Below, one piece after another: positions 26,301-34,335 of a DNA stretch of 64,000 nt. The notes under the pieces are model-generated. The model did no database searches. It saw only the letters and a program-made list of their open reading frames with translations, and was not told where the DNA came from. Source of the DNA: Bin87 sp963663945 (GTDB taxonomy: Bacteria; Chloroflexota; Dehalococcoidia; Lucifugimonadales; UBA3495); NCBI GenBank assembly GCA_963663945.1, contig OY760687.1:1984001-2048000 (forward strand), in the 5' to 3' direction. Every line of letters begins with the position of its first letter. Position 1 is the first letter of the stretch. Both the position numbers and the translations under genes were made by a program.

Positions 26301-27004
26301 TCCGCGGCGCGGGGAACCTGCTGGGCGCTGACCAGAGCGGGCAGATCCACGCGGTGGGCCTCAACCTGTACTCCGAGCTGCTCAATCAGGCGGTGCAGGA
26401 CCTGGCAAATCGTGAAACCGGCGAGACCGGCGCAGAAACTCAGCCTCCGCCACGCATCGATCTCCAACTGCCGGCGTTCATACCGCCGGACTACATCGAG
26501 CACATGCCGGCCAGATTGGCTTTCTATCAGCGATTGTCCAACATTACCGACCGGGAGCAGATCGCAGCGGTTCAGGCCGATATGGAAGACCGCTTCGGCC
26601 CGGCGCCTCAAGAAGTAAGCCACCTGCTGGCGATCACTGAATTGCGCTGCCTGGGCTCGACCGCGGGGGTCGAATCGATTGCCACCAGCAGTGACGGGAT
26701 CATTACCGTCGTGTTCCGGCATCCAGCGGGCGACGCGCGGCAGGCGTTGCAGAACAAGATGGGGCCAGGGATCAGGGTAGGCCGGCGTGACATGGAAGTG
26801 CGGACGGCAGGCGACACCGATTTCGGAATGGCGCGGTTGGGCCGCGCGCTGCGCAGGGTGTCCTCGTTCGTCGACGAGATGCGAGCGGCAATGGAGGAGG
26901 CGGCGGCAGACTCGGCGCAGCCGGCGATCCCCGCCGCCCCCGAAGCGCCTTCAAGGAACCGGAGACGGCGACGGCCGGCGAGACAGCCGGTCGCCGCCGA
27001 CTGA
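23363..27004 (+). CDS. mfd: Transcription-repair coupling factor Mfd
   Basis: 1,213 residues. It removes RNA polymerase stalled at DNA lesions and recruits UvrA. A UvrB-like N-terminal module (about 1-350) precedes the RNA polymerase-interacting CarD-like domain (about 500-570, GSFVVHIDHGVAKFVG). The RecG-like translocase follows, with Walker A GDVGYGKTE at 656-664, DEEH box at 757-760, LSATPIPRT and QLRGRVGRGDHRAYAYLL. The C-terminal TRCF autoinhibitory domain includes FIPPDYIEHMPARLAFYQRL. Its stop is only 3 bp from the convergent DUF4349 stop, leaving no room for a separate terminator. Confidence 0.97.
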   Translation: MALTGLLSLFAAQPRMRRHLRNVDRPGASGPLAIDGDHQAVYVGALWQLQQRPVVAITPRLEDARRLHDQLMEYLGDDAPVHLLPEPEVLAFERLAVDARTGNQRLSALVALASYDATSATGDVPLVVTSLASALRLTLPPDLATGRHPAVADVHELTRGQRIGSIDALLAAWVELGYQREPQVEIPGTFSLRGGILDVFPTNAGLPYRVELWDDEIDTIRRFDPETQRSVGEADSISVVAAREQLPELSDPAWFEERRSKIDLSACNGGTISRFQEELAHLLTEPNSETLAFYNGFLNRHTLADYLPADTIVVLDRPNRLSGEAEEQEAKYEQQRDSRQDRGELPYGFPSPATEWGRMSEMIHAAGATTVGMERWGTEDTPIILQPLSDQSAGLDHFTKDVAERVTQGGAVVAVTQHAARLVQVLEEAGVSATLEDSLGVRPRADRVQVLTGALSRGWQTEATDHEPAVAVYSDAELFGTVKRRSYRPSRTRRDLGDAVALVDLAPGSFVVHIDHGVAKFVGTTHLESTGDDREYLVLEYAEDDRLYVPTEQLDRLGAYVAATDQPPTLTRLGGSEWQRIKDRAKGAAREIAAELLRLYAIRETVSGHRFGPDATWQRDLEDSFPYQETPDQMQAIDEVKNDMEADKPMDRLICGDVGYGKTEVALRAAFKTVNEGMQVAVLVPTTVLAQQHYATFAERLAPYPVKVEVLSRFRTHKEQDEVVEAAKSGMVDVVIGTHRILQKDMGFKNLGLVIIDEEHRFGVAHKERLKQMRAEVDVMTLSATPIPRTLHMALAGVRDMSVIHTPPEARLPVKTFVSEDSAEPVREAILRELERDGQVFFLHNRVRTIHNIADELAKLVPEARFAVGHGQMPETELEEVMVAFANREADVLVCTTIIESGLDMPNVNTIIIDRADRFGLAQLYQLRGRVGRGDHRAYAYLLLPDSQEITEAASKRIHAILDANELGAGFRIAMRDLEIRGAGNLLGADQSGQIHAVGLNLYSELLNQAVQDLANRETGETGAETQPPPRIDLQLPAFIPPDYIEHMPARLAFYQRLSNITDREQIAAVQADMEDRFGPAPQEVSHLLAITELRCLGSTAGVESIATSSDGIITVVFRHPAGDARQALQNKMGPGIRVGRRDMEVRTAGDTDFGMARLGRALRRVSSFVDEMRAAMEEAAADSAQPAIPAAPEAPSRNRRRRRPARQPVAAD

Positions 27005-27007
27005 TCG

Positions 27008-28609
27008 CTACTCGCTGGCTGCGAACTCCGTGTCCGCGGCCGCCCCGACCTCGTTGCGGCGGCTGCGCCGGCGACGGAGGGCCAGCACCAGGGCAACGAT
27101 CGCGATCACCACCAGCAACGCCGCGCCAACTACCATGGCCAGAATTATCCACATCGTGGAATAGTCTTCCGGCGTGGCAACCGAGAAGGTCAAGCGAGCG
27201 TTTGGAGCGGCCGCAGACGGGTTCTGCCCGACGGCGTTGTAGTCCCAATGCTGCAGCTTGCCCAATTCGGCGGCGTAATCCATAACGGAACGCAGGTCGG
27301 ACGCTTTGACGATCAGTTCCATGCTGACCCGATGATCGTCTCGATTTTGAAACTCATTCCAGTGTTCCACAAACCCGCCCCGGCTCTCGGCTTGGGCGCG
27401 CACCTGCTCTGCGACCGCTGCGGGATCCGAGGCGTCCAGGGACATCGAAGCGCCGAGTTCCACATCGGAGCGGATCCCCAACGTGAGGCGCGCGTTGGCC
27501 ACTTCGTTGAGCGGCGTGGGTCCAACCGAGCTGAGCTGTCTTCCCGACGGAGCGCCGAGCGTGGAGGCGTAGTCCATCAGACCGGCAAGGTCAGCCGGTT
27601 TCACGAAAACGGTCAGGTCAATAATGCGCCCGCTGCCCTCGTCAAACTCACGCTTTTCTCCGATGTAACCCCCGAGAGCTTCCACCCGGGCGATCACGGA
27701 ATCGGCCGTGGATGACGGGTTATCTACGGACAGTTGCAGGAATCCCACTGGCGGGTCAGCCGCGAACTGCGCGGGCAGGCGCAGATTGACCGTGATCAAC
27801 GAGGTGGCGACCCGGCCGGTGAGATCGCGCTGCGTCGCTTCGACGTGCTCGATGTCGGAGCGGACCTCGGCGATGCGCTGCTCGATCTGGATGATGTCCT
27901 CCACCGTGGGTGCGTTTTCCAGCAGGGTGACGAGGCGTTCCTCCTGGGCGTACCAGGCGGTGAGCCGAGCCTCGTTGTCGATCAGTCTTTCGGTCACATC
28001 CGTCGAGGAAACGCCTTCGTCGGTGACGCGCCCCATGCTACGCAGGGAGTCGAGGCCATTATTTAGCCGGTCAGACGGCACGCGAATCCGCACGGTAGCG
28101 GACCGGTATCCGGCTTCGCCATAGACCTCAGAAGATTCCACCCAACCACCGCTCTGGGCCGCCAGCGACTCAACCTGCCGCACTGTCGCGTCGATGTTCG
28201 TGACCTCAAGGCTCATCCACGATTCCACGATCAGCTTGCGCGCGGATTGGGGCTGTGGCGAGTCGGAAACCTGGGGCTGTTGCGGTCGCGCCGCGGCTGA
28301 CTCAGTAGACGCCGACGCAGCGACGGGAGCGGGCGTTGGAGCCGCGGCTGCAGCCATCGGGGCGGCGGGCGCCGCGCTGCCGGCGACCCCTTGCTGCCGG
28401 CTGAAACGATCGCCTCCATCCGCCATGGCGGATTCCGGCTCGGACATTTCCTGAGCGAATCCTGAAGAGGTGGCAGCATCTTCCGCATATGGCGCAGATG
28501 GCATCGCCGAAGCCGGCGCTTCCGCGGCGCCTCCGCAGGCGAGCGCCAATGCCGCCACGACCAGCATCAGGGTGGGAATCCAGGTCCTGCTCAGGTTACG
28601 GATACGCAT
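27008..28609 (-). CDS. DUF4349-domain membrane-anchored lipoprotein
   Basis: 533 residues. A signal peptide ends in the lipobox LALAC (Cys25), followed by an Ala/Pro/Ser-rich disordered stretch to about residue 120. The DUF4349 region (about 122-500) has an internal coiled coil (LIDNEARLTAWYAQEERLVTLL...IEQRIAEVRSDIEHVEATQRDL). It contains two related copies of a segment ending in a MDYA motif: LAGLMDYAS and LRSVMDYAA. A membrane helix near 490-510 is followed by an RRRRSRR cytoplasmic tail. Function of the family is unknown; it is probably tethered at both ends. AAGGGGG precedes the ATG. Confidence 0.88.
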   Translation of the reverse strand: MRIRNLSRTWIPTLMLVVAALALACGGAAEAPASAMPSAPYAEDAATSSGFAQEMSEPESAMADGGDRFSRQQGVAGSAAPAAPMAAAAAPTPAPVAASASTESAAARPQQPQVSDSPQPQSARKLIVESWMSLEVTNIDATVRQVESLAAQSGGWVESSEVYGEAGYRSATVRIRVPSDRLNNGLDSLRSMGRVTDEGVSSTDVTERLIDNEARLTAWYAQEERLVTLLENAPTVEDIIQIEQRIAEVRSDIEHVEATQRDLTGRVATSLITVNLRLPAQFAADPPVGFLQLSVDNPSSTADSVIARVEALGGYIGEKREFDEGSGRIIDLTVFVKPADLAGLMDYASTLGAPSGRQLSSVGPTPLNEVANARLTLGIRSDVELGASMSLDASDPAAVAEQVRAQAESRGGFVEHWNEFQNRDDHRVSMELIVKASDLRSVMDYAAELGKLQHWDYNAVGQNPSAAAPNARLTFSVATPEDYSTMWIILAMVVGAALLVVIAIVALVLALRRRRSRRNEVGAAADTEFAASE

Positions 28610-28683
28610 GTCAACTGCCCCCTTTCAACTGTCCATCATACGCAACGGTGCGACAACCGGTTTGCGAGGCGGGCCTGCGGGTA

Positions 28684-28692
28684 TGCTACAAT
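28684..28692 (+). promoter_or_regulatory. Extended -10 promoter for tRNA-Pro
   Basis: TGCTACAAT, an extended -10 element, 12 bp upstream of the tRNA 5' end. Predicted start about 28699, giving a very short leader. Confidence 0.55.
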
Positions 28693-28703
28693 TTGAGCAT
28701 AGT

Positions 28704-28779
28704 CGGGGTGTAGCGCAGTGGCTAGCGCGCCACGTTCGGGACGTGGAGGTCGGTGGTTCGAATCCACTCACCCCGACCA
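28704..28779 (+). tRNA. tRNA-Pro(CGG)
   Basis: 76 bases including an encoded CCA. The acceptor stem CGGGGTG / CACCCCG pairs perfectly, the D arm reads TAGCGCAGTGGCTAGCGC, and the anticodon stem CCACG / CGTGG encloses loop TTCGGGA with anticodon CGG. The T arm has GGTTCGAATCC. The downstream flavoenzyme begins 29 bases after it. Confidence 0.96.
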
Positions 28780-28807
28780 TTATTTTTGCCCGAACAGGAG
28801 GGACGCG

Positions 28808-30412
28808 ATGGCGCGCCGCAGTTTCTGGGCCTGGGGGATGGAGGACCGCGAGCCGTCAGCAGCGGACTACACCGCGATGGCGGAGCGTATCCACCAACGG
28901 TACGGGGCGGTGTTGCCGGCTCCGCAGCCTCCCTCCGATGCTGACCTCAACCTCCGCAAGCCTCGTTTCACGCCGCACCCGCTGGTCGCTGAATTCTGCA
29001 GCTTGGATGACCATGACCGGGCGGCGCACACCTATGGACGCAGCTTCAGGGATCGCATCCGTGGTTTCAACTGCGAATTTCCCAACCCCCCCGACGTGAT
29101 CGCCTATCCGCGGACTGAGGAAGAGGTCAATCGCGTATTGGACTGGTGCGCCAACTCCAACATCGTGGCGATCCCCTATGGTGGCGGGAGCACGGTTGTT
29201 GCCGGCGTGGAGCCTCCGGATGCGGACAAGGTTTGCACCATCGATTTGACCCGTCTGGACCAGGTCCTGGAAGTCGACGAAACGTCCCGGGCCGCGAGAA
29301 TTCAGGCCGGCGCCCTGGGACCCGCGCTCGAAGCCCAGTTGCGACCGCACGGCTACACGCTGCGCCACTTCCCGCAGAGCTTCGAGTTCTCCACCCTGGG
29401 CGGGTGGATTGCCACCCGGAGCGGCGGGCACTACGCGACCAATCACACGCACATCGACGACTTTGTGGAGTCGGTGCGGATGGTTACACCGGCCGGATTA
29501 TGGGAGTCGCGCCGGTTGCCCGGCAGCGGCGCCGGGCCCTCTCCGGACCGCCTGGTGATCGGCAGCGAGGGCATCCTGGGCATCATCACCGAGGCGTGGA
29601 TGCGTATACAGGCGCGCCCGCGGTTCCGGGCTTCGGCGGGAGTGGTGTTCGAGGGCATGCACGCCGCATCCGAGGGAGCGCGGCTGATTGCTCAGGCCAA
29701 GCAGTGGCCGGCCAACCTGCGCATGCTGGACCCGGCGGAGGCGCAGGATTTCGCCGGTCTCGACGGGCAACAGGCGTTGCTGATTATCGGGTTCGAGTCG
29801 GCCGAAATCCCGCAGGGCGAAAACATCCGACAGGCGGTGACCATTGCCAGGGATGCGGGCGGGGTGATCGCCGAAGAGGATATTCAGGTCGCCGACGCGG
29901 CCGAACGTTCGGGATCAGCCGCCGGGCGACAGGGAGCCGTGGGCAACTGGCGTGATTCGTTCATCAATGCGCCATACGAACGGAACGCGACCATGGGTTT
30001 CGGTATCGTGGCCGAAACCCTGGAAACGTCCATCACCTGGGAGCGCTGGCCGGCCATGGACGAGACGGTGCGGGGGGCGCTGGAAGAGGCGCTGCAACGG
30101 ACCTGCGGCGGGGGACGCGTGTCCTGTCGCTTCACCCACGTCTACCCCGACGGTCCGGCGCCGTACTACACTTTTGAGGGCTTGGGACAGGTGGGCGGCG
30201 AACTGGAAGCGCACGCCGAAATCAAGCAAGCGGCGTCGGACGCGGTCATGGCGGCCGGCGGAACCATCACCCACCACCACGCGGTGGGACGCTCTCACCG
30301 CCCGTGGTATGACGAGCAACGTCCGGACCCGTTCGCCGAAGCGTTGCGGGCGGTCAAGCGTTCGGTGGACCCGAACGGGATACTGAACCCGGGTGTCTTG
30401 ATCGACCCGTAA
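28808..30412 (+). CDS. FAD-linked oxidase similar to alkyldihydroxyacetonephosphate synthase (AGPS)
   Basis: 534 residues from the ATG at 28808, chosen for AGGAGGGA just upstream; an earlier in-frame GTG would start inside the tRNA. The PCMH-type FAD-binding domain shows PYGGGSTVVAGVE and the family block TLGGWIATRSGGHYATNHTH. The C-terminal half ends with the THHHAVGR histidine motif and VDPNGILNPGVL, both typical of AGPS. AGPS swaps an acyl chain for an alkyl ether on DHAP. Bacterial relatives may instead be simple hydroxyacid oxidases, so an ether-lipid role is an inference. The next gene is a zinc dehydrogenase 36 bp on. Confidence 0.85.
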   Translation: MARRSFWAWGMEDREPSAADYTAMAERIHQRYGAVLPAPQPPSDADLNLRKPRFTPHPLVAEFCSLDDHDRAAHTYGRSFRDRIRGFNCEFPNPPDVIAYPRTEEEVNRVLDWCANSNIVAIPYGGGSTVVAGVEPPDADKVCTIDLTRLDQVLEVDETSRAARIQAGALGPALEAQLRPHGYTLRHFPQSFEFSTLGGWIATRSGGHYATNHTHIDDFVESVRMVTPAGLWESRRLPGSGAGPSPDRLVIGSEGILGIITEAWMRIQARPRFRASAGVVFEGMHAASEGARLIAQAKQWPANLRMLDPAEAQDFAGLDGQQALLIIGFESAEIPQGENIRQAVTIARDAGGVIAEEDIQVADAAERSGSAAGRQGAVGNWRDSFINAPYERNATMGFGIVAETLETSITWERWPAMDETVRGALEEALQRTCGGGRVSCRFTHVYPDGPAPYYTFEGLGQVGGELEAHAEIKQAASDAVMAAGGTITHHHAVGRSHRPWYDEQRPDPFAEALRAVKRSVDPNGILNPGVLIDP

Positions 30413-30448
30413 ACGGACAGCCGGCCGGGCACGAAGGAGGGACTTGCC

Positions 30449-31477
30449 ATGCGCGGAGTGGTTTTCACCGGAGACAAAGAGGTCGAGATCCGCACGCTGC
30501 CTGATCCCCAACCGGGGCCGGGCGAGGTCGTCATCGCTATGAAAGCCTCGGGGTTGTGCGGCAGCGACCTCAGGCACTACCGTGCTCCTAAAGCTGACCG
30601 CGGTGACCCGGCCAACCTGAAAGTGGCCGGCCACGAACCCTGCGGGGTCATCGCCGAAATTGGGCGCGGCGTGACCGAGGTTGCGGTCGGCGACCGGGTC
30701 ATGATGCACCATTACACGGGCTGTCGGGCCTGCACGATGTGTCGCATCGGATATACGCAGATGTGCCTGCATGGGTCGACAGTCTACGGAACCGGAGCCA
30801 ATGGCGGTCACGAGGACTACCTGGTCTGTCCCGCCTACACCTGCGTGAAGATGCCGGATGGTTTGGATTTCGACGAAGGCGCGGCGTGTGCGTGCGGAAC
30901 GGGAACCGCGTTCTGGGCATTGAAGCGGCTAGACATCTCCGGCGACGACACGCTGGCCATATTCGGACAGGGTCCCGTGGGCGCCAGTGGCACGATGTTT
31001 GCCAAGGCCATGGGCGCGCGGGTCATCGCGGTGGACGTGGACTCCGAGCGTCTCGAACTGGCGCAGCGACTGGGCGCGGACGTGTGCATCGACGCCAGCA
31101 CCCAGAACCCGGTGGAGGCCATCCGGGAACTCACCCATGGTGAGGGCTCACCGGCGACGTTGGATTGCACCGGTCGTCCGGAGGCGCGGATCAACGCGGT
31201 CGACTCTGCGATGCTGTGGGGGCGGGTCTGCTTCGTCGGGGAGGGCAACACGACCACCTTCGACGTCAGTCCGCAAATCATCCACAAGCAACTGACCATC
31301 CTGGGGTCGTGGACCTTCAGCCTGAACGGTCTGGCGGAGGTCGCGCGGTTTGTTGTCGACCGGAAGGTTCCGCTGAAAGAGTTGTTCAGCCACCGGTTCA
31401 CGCTGGACCAGGCCGACGAAGCCTACAAGCTGTTCGAGGCCGGCGGAACCGGGAAAGTTTGCTTCACCTGGGACTGA
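30449..31477 (+). CDS. Zinc-dependent medium-chain alcohol dehydrogenase
   Basis: 342 residues of the MDR superfamily. Catalytic zinc ligands are in GLCGSDLRHY and GHEPCG. The structural zinc site is complete as C-x2-C-x2-C-x7-C (CRACTMCRIGYTQMC). The Rossmann motif GQGPVGASG is followed by VIAVDVDSERLELA, whose acidic residue after the beta strand favours NAD. It oxidises an alcohol or polyol; the substrate is not evident. GGAGGG precedes the ATG. It is probably co-transcribed with the AGPS-like gene, and a convergent terminator follows. Confidence 0.9.
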   Translation: MRGVVFTGDKEVEIRTLPDPQPGPGEVVIAMKASGLCGSDLRHYRAPKADRGDPANLKVAGHEPCGVIAEIGRGVTEVAVGDRVMMHHYTGCRACTMCRIGYTQMCLHGSTVYGTGANGGHEDYLVCPAYTCVKMPDGLDFDEGAACACGTGTAFWALKRLDISGDDTLAIFGQGPVGASGTMFAKAMGARVIAVDVDSERLELAQRLGADVCIDASTQNPVEAIRELTHGEGSPATLDCTGRPEARINAVDSAMLWGRVCFVGEGNTTTFDVSPQIIHKQLTILGSWTFSLNGLAEVARFVVDRKVPLKELFSHRFTLDQADEAYKLFEAGGTGKVCFTWD

Positions 31478-31514
31478 GCCCATCGCCCGCAAACAATCAA
31501 CCTGTCAAAGAAAT

Positions 31515-31536
31515 AGGGGCGCCGGTCAGCGCCCCT
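31515..31536. terminator. Convergent hairpin terminator
   Basis: 8-bp stem AGGGGCGC / GCGCCCCT with a 6-base loop, between the alcohol dehydrogenase and the minus-strand luciferase-like fragment. Likely to act on both strands, although the T tracts are weak. Confidence 0.55.
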
Positions 31537-31549
31537 AATCCTTGCGATA

Positions 31550-31849
31550 TCAGGTCAATTTAGGCAGCACTTTTTTGTTGAACAGCCGCAGGGATGCGGT
31601 CTGCATCTCGTCGGGCATTAGATTTCCGTAGTTGATCTCGTAGATGAGCTGGTCAAGGCCAAGGTTCTCTTCGAGCTCGGTCAGGCGCTCGGTGACTGTA
31701 TCGGGGGTTCCGTAGACGACCTTGTCACGGAGCCAATCGTCGTAGTCCATGCCCAGGATGACGCGGCTCTGCTCAGCCCAGTCGCCGGTGGTGCCGGCCC
31801 GACCCGCATAGGAGCCCACTCGCTCTCCCAATCGGGTGATTGAATTCAT
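31550..31849 (-). CDS. Luciferase-like monooxygenase, C-terminal fragment in a shifted frame
   Basis: 99 residues that continue the luciferase-like monooxygenase of the preceding gene in another frame. The segment DKVVYGTPDTVTERLTELEENLGLDQLIYEINYGNL is the family's usual C-terminal barrel region, where flavin and phosphate contacts end. Its ATG overlaps the stop of the N-terminal fragment as ATGA, so re-initiation could occur. At the junction the sequence has two similar units, ATGGATTCGCG and ATGAATTCAAT, suggesting a small duplication or indel. Either the gene is broken, or the protein is made as two chains, or the base call is wrong. Confidence 0.75.
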   Translation of the reverse strand: MNSITRLGERVGSYAGRAGTTGDWAEQSRVILGMDYDDWLRDKVVYGTPDTVTERLTELEENLGLDQLIYEINYGNLMPDEMQTASLRLFNKKVLPKLT

Positions 31850-32592
31850 CGCGAATCCATCGGGTCACGATATGCCGCCTCTGCGTCCTCGTTGACATAA
31901 ATCGGGACGCGCAGCCCGACCTTCCCTTCGCCGGGATGGCCGGCCGCCTTCCACGCGGCCCGGTATTCGGCCATGGGGCCAGCCAGCTGGTCGAGGGTGA
32001 ACACCCGGGACGGGTTGACGATCAGCGGATATCCCATGGCGCCGATGATGGGGAAACTCTCGGCTGAAGTGACGCCAACGGTGATGGGCGGATGGGGCTT
32101 CTGGTACGGTCGAGGGGTGACTGTCAGCTCATCGCATGAGTAGTGCTCGCCATGGAAGGAGAAGGTCTCCTGCGTCCAGGCGGTCATGACGATTTCCAGG
32201 AACTCATCGAAGCGGCTGCGGCTCTCCTCGAAGGTCACATTGAATCCCTCGTGGACATTGGGGAAGGTTCCCCGGCCGACGCCCAGCTCAACCCTTCCGT
32301 CGCTGATGTGATCGAGGGTCGCCATCTCCTCTGCCACGCGAATGGGGTGACCCAGCGGCAGGCAGTAGACGGCGGTGCCGATTCGCATGGTGCTGGTCTT
32401 TGCGGCAATTGCGGTGGCAATCATCACCGGAGACGCCAGCACGCGCTCCATGTTGAAGTGGTACTCGGCGAGCCAAACCGATGCGACCCCAAGGTCCTCG
32501 GCCTCCTGGACCAACCGGAACGACTGGGTAAAGGCGTCGTGATGGTCACCGTCAATGGGCCGGGGAAACTCGAGAAAGAGTCCGTACTCCAT
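31846..32592 (-). CDS. Luciferase-like flavin monooxygenase, N-terminal part (frame broken)
   Basis: 248 residues from the ATG at 32592, chosen for GAGGAGG upstream. It begins MEYGLFLEFPRP and has the family signatures VQEAEDLGVASVWLAEYHF, TMRIGTAVYCLPLGHPIRVAEEMATLDHISDGRVELGVGRG in pieces, and PPITVGVTSAESF. Full members are about 340-370 residues; this frame ends after AAYRDPMDSR, just before the C-terminal region found in the next frame. Such enzymes use FMNH2 or F420 to oxidise organic substrates. It lies 44 bp after the acyl-CoA synthetase and is probably in its operon. Confidence 0.8.
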   Translation of the reverse strand: MEYGLFLEFPRPIDGDHHDAFTQSFRLVQEAEDLGVASVWLAEYHFNMERVLASPVMIATAIAAKTSTMRIGTAVYCLPLGHPIRVAEEMATLDHISDGRVELGVGRGTFPNVHEGFNVTFEESRSRFDEFLEIVMTAWTQETFSFHGEHYSCDELTVTPRPYQKPHPPITVGVTSAESFPIIGAMGYPLIVNPSRVFTLDQLAGPMAEYRAAWKAAGHPGEGKVGLRVPIYVNEDAEAAYRDPMDSR

Positions 32593-32636
32593 GCCTGTCC
32601 TCCTCGTAACGGGTCGGAACGCGGGATTGCGCCCGG

Positions 32637-34259
32637 TCACACCTGCGAACCCTGGATGCGGCGCTCCTGGCCCTGCCATTCCTTGTCGCGCAGGATGTAC
32701 TTCTGGATCTTGCCCGTGGCCGTCTTGGGAAGGTCGCCGAACTCGACACTCTTGGGCGCTTTGAAGTGGGCGATGCGGTCTCGGGTGAAATCGATGATGT
32801 CGTCGGCCGTTAGCTGACCGCCATCGCGAGGAACGACAAAAGCCTTGGGAACCTCGCCCCAGCGCTGGTCAGGTACGCCCACGACGCAGACCTCGAGGAC
32901 TCCAGGGTGCTCCATGATGACCTTCTCGACCTCCTGGCTGGAGATGTTTTCTCCGCCGGAGATGATGATGTCCTTGGAGCGGTCCTGAAGTTCGATGTAA
33001 CCGTCGGGATGCCAGACGGCGAGATCGCCGGAATGGAACCAGCCGCCGCGGAACGCCTCGGCAGTGGCATCAGGGTCGTTGTAATATCCCTTCATCACGG
33101 CGTCGCCCTGCATCACGACCTCGCCCATGGTCTCGGCGTCGCGCGGGATTTCGTCCATGTTCTCGTCGACCACGCGGAGGCCGGAACCGTAAACGACGAA
33201 GGGCACACCCTGACGGGCTTTGACGCGGGCCAAATCGTCGCTGCTCATCGCATCCCATTCGGGTTGACCGGCCGCGACGGTGCACGGGCCATAGGTTTCA
33301 GTCAGCCCGTACACATGGATTATCTCGGCGCCCATGCCCTCGATGGTGCGGATGACCTGGGGAGCCGGCGGCGCGCCGGCGGTCATGATCGTCAAGCCGG
33401 AGAGGTCGGCGGAAGCGGCTTCCGGAGCGGCATATAGACCTGTCAGCACGGTGGGCGCCGCGCACAGGTGAGTGACCGACTCCTCGCGAATGAGGCGATA
33501 CACCTCGGCGGGATCGACGCGTCGCAGGCAGACGTGGGCCCCACCCACGGCAGTCACCGCCCAGGGGAAGCACCACCCGTTGGCGTGGAACATCGGAAGC
33601 GTCCACAGGTAGATGCTGCGCCAATTCATGCCCATTTCCATGGCCTCGCCCAGCGCGTTGAGGTAAGCGCCGCGCGGCGTGAACTCCACCCCTTTGGGCA
33701 TGCCGGTGGTGCCGGAGGTGTAGTTGATGGTCAGCGTGTCGTTCTCTGTGGCCGGTCCGGTGAGTTCAGGCAGCGGGTCGACACTGGCCAGCCACTGCTC
33801 GTACTCGGGGCCGGGGATGTCCGTGGCGAGAGGCGTGGTGTCCCTCACCTGGACGTAGGTCTCCACGCCCGGGCAATCCTCGCGCAACTGGCGCACGGTG
33901 TCAGCCAACTCGGAGTCGAACACCAGCACCTTCGCTCCCGAGTGGTTGAGGATATACGCGATCTCACGGGGAGAAAGGCGGATATTCAGCGCCACCAGCA
34001 CGGCTCCGATCCCCATGGGGCCAAAGTTGGCCTCGAGCATCGAGGGCAGGTTGGGCAGCAGGAAGGCCACCCGGTCGCCGGGTCCAACGCCGACGCTGCG
34101 CAACGCGGCGGCCTGTCTGCGCACCCGCTCATAAAACAGCGCGTAGGTGGTGATGGCGCCGTTGTAGATGCAGGCCGCGCGGTGTGGATACACGGCGGCG
34201 CTGCGCTCCAGGAAGAGAAGCGGGGTCAATTTCTGGGCTGATGCAGTAGGGATTGTCAT
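32637..34259 (-). CDS. AMP-forming acyl-CoA synthetase
   Basis: 540 residues from the ATG at 34259; a more distal start would run into the promoter region. It belongs to the ANL superfamily. The P-loop YTSGTTGMPKG, YGLTETYG, the GWFHSGDLAV/DRSKDIIISGGENISSQEVE block and the C-terminal catalytic lysine in TATGKIQKY are all intact. It activates a carboxylic acid with ATP and joins it to CoA. The sequence resembles medium/long-chain fatty acyl or aromatic acid ligases, and the exact substrate cannot be read. The divergent promoter region contains a palindromic operator candidate. Confidence 0.92.
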   Translation of the reverse strand: MTIPTASAQKLTPLLFLERSAAVYPHRAACIYNGAITTYALFYERVRRQAAALRSVGVGPGDRVAFLLPNLPSMLEANFGPMGIGAVLVALNIRLSPREIAYILNHSGAKVLVFDSELADTVRQLREDCPGVETYVQVRDTTPLATDIPGPEYEQWLASVDPLPELTGPATENDTLTINYTSGTTGMPKGVEFTPRGAYLNALGEAMEMGMNWRSIYLWTLPMFHANGWCFPWAVTAVGGAHVCLRRVDPAEVYRLIREESVTHLCAAPTVLTGLYAAPEAASADLSGLTIMTAGAPPAPQVIRTIEGMGAEIIHVYGLTETYGPCTVAAGQPEWDAMSSDDLARVKARQGVPFVVYGSGLRVVDENMDEIPRDAETMGEVVMQGDAVMKGYYNDPDATAEAFRGGWFHSGDLAVWHPDGYIELQDRSKDIIISGGENISSQEVEKVIMEHPGVLEVCVVGVPDQRWGEVPKAFVVPRDGGQLTADDIIDFTRDRIAHFKAPKSVEFGDLPKTATGKIQKYILRDKEWQGQERRIQGSQV

Positions 34260-34306
34260 TATGATCACCCTGAGCGGCAATTCGATATTGGCGAAGATTT
34301 GGCCGC

Positions 34307-34335
34307 ATTTTGTACCGTACGGTTGGAATTGTCCA
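34307..34335 (-). promoter_or_regulatory. Acyl-CoA synthetase promoter with palindrome in its spacer
   Basis: On the minus strand TGGACA (34330-34335) and CAAAAT (34307-34312) are 17 bp apart. The palindrome ACCGTACGGT lies inside the spacer, a classic position for a repressor. Confidence 0.5.
34314..34323. promoter_or_regulatory. Palindromic operator candidate ACCGTACGGT
   Basis: A perfect 10-bp palindrome of the type bound by TetR-family repressors. It overlaps the minus-strand promoter spacer and sits 5 bp upstream of the -35 of the plus-strand promoter. A 9/10 copy (ACCATACGGT) occurs upstream of nuoA. No regulator gene is present in the window. Confidence 0.5.

Noticed and set aside
24050..26722. 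890-residue open frame on the minus strand
   Set aside because: Lies entirely antisense to mfd, has no recognisable domain and is His/Arg-rich in the way of shadow frames in GC-rich DNA.
28718..28807. Earlier GTG start for the AGPS-like gene
   Set aside because: It lies inside tRNA-Pro; the ATG at 28808 has an excellent AGGAGGGA site.
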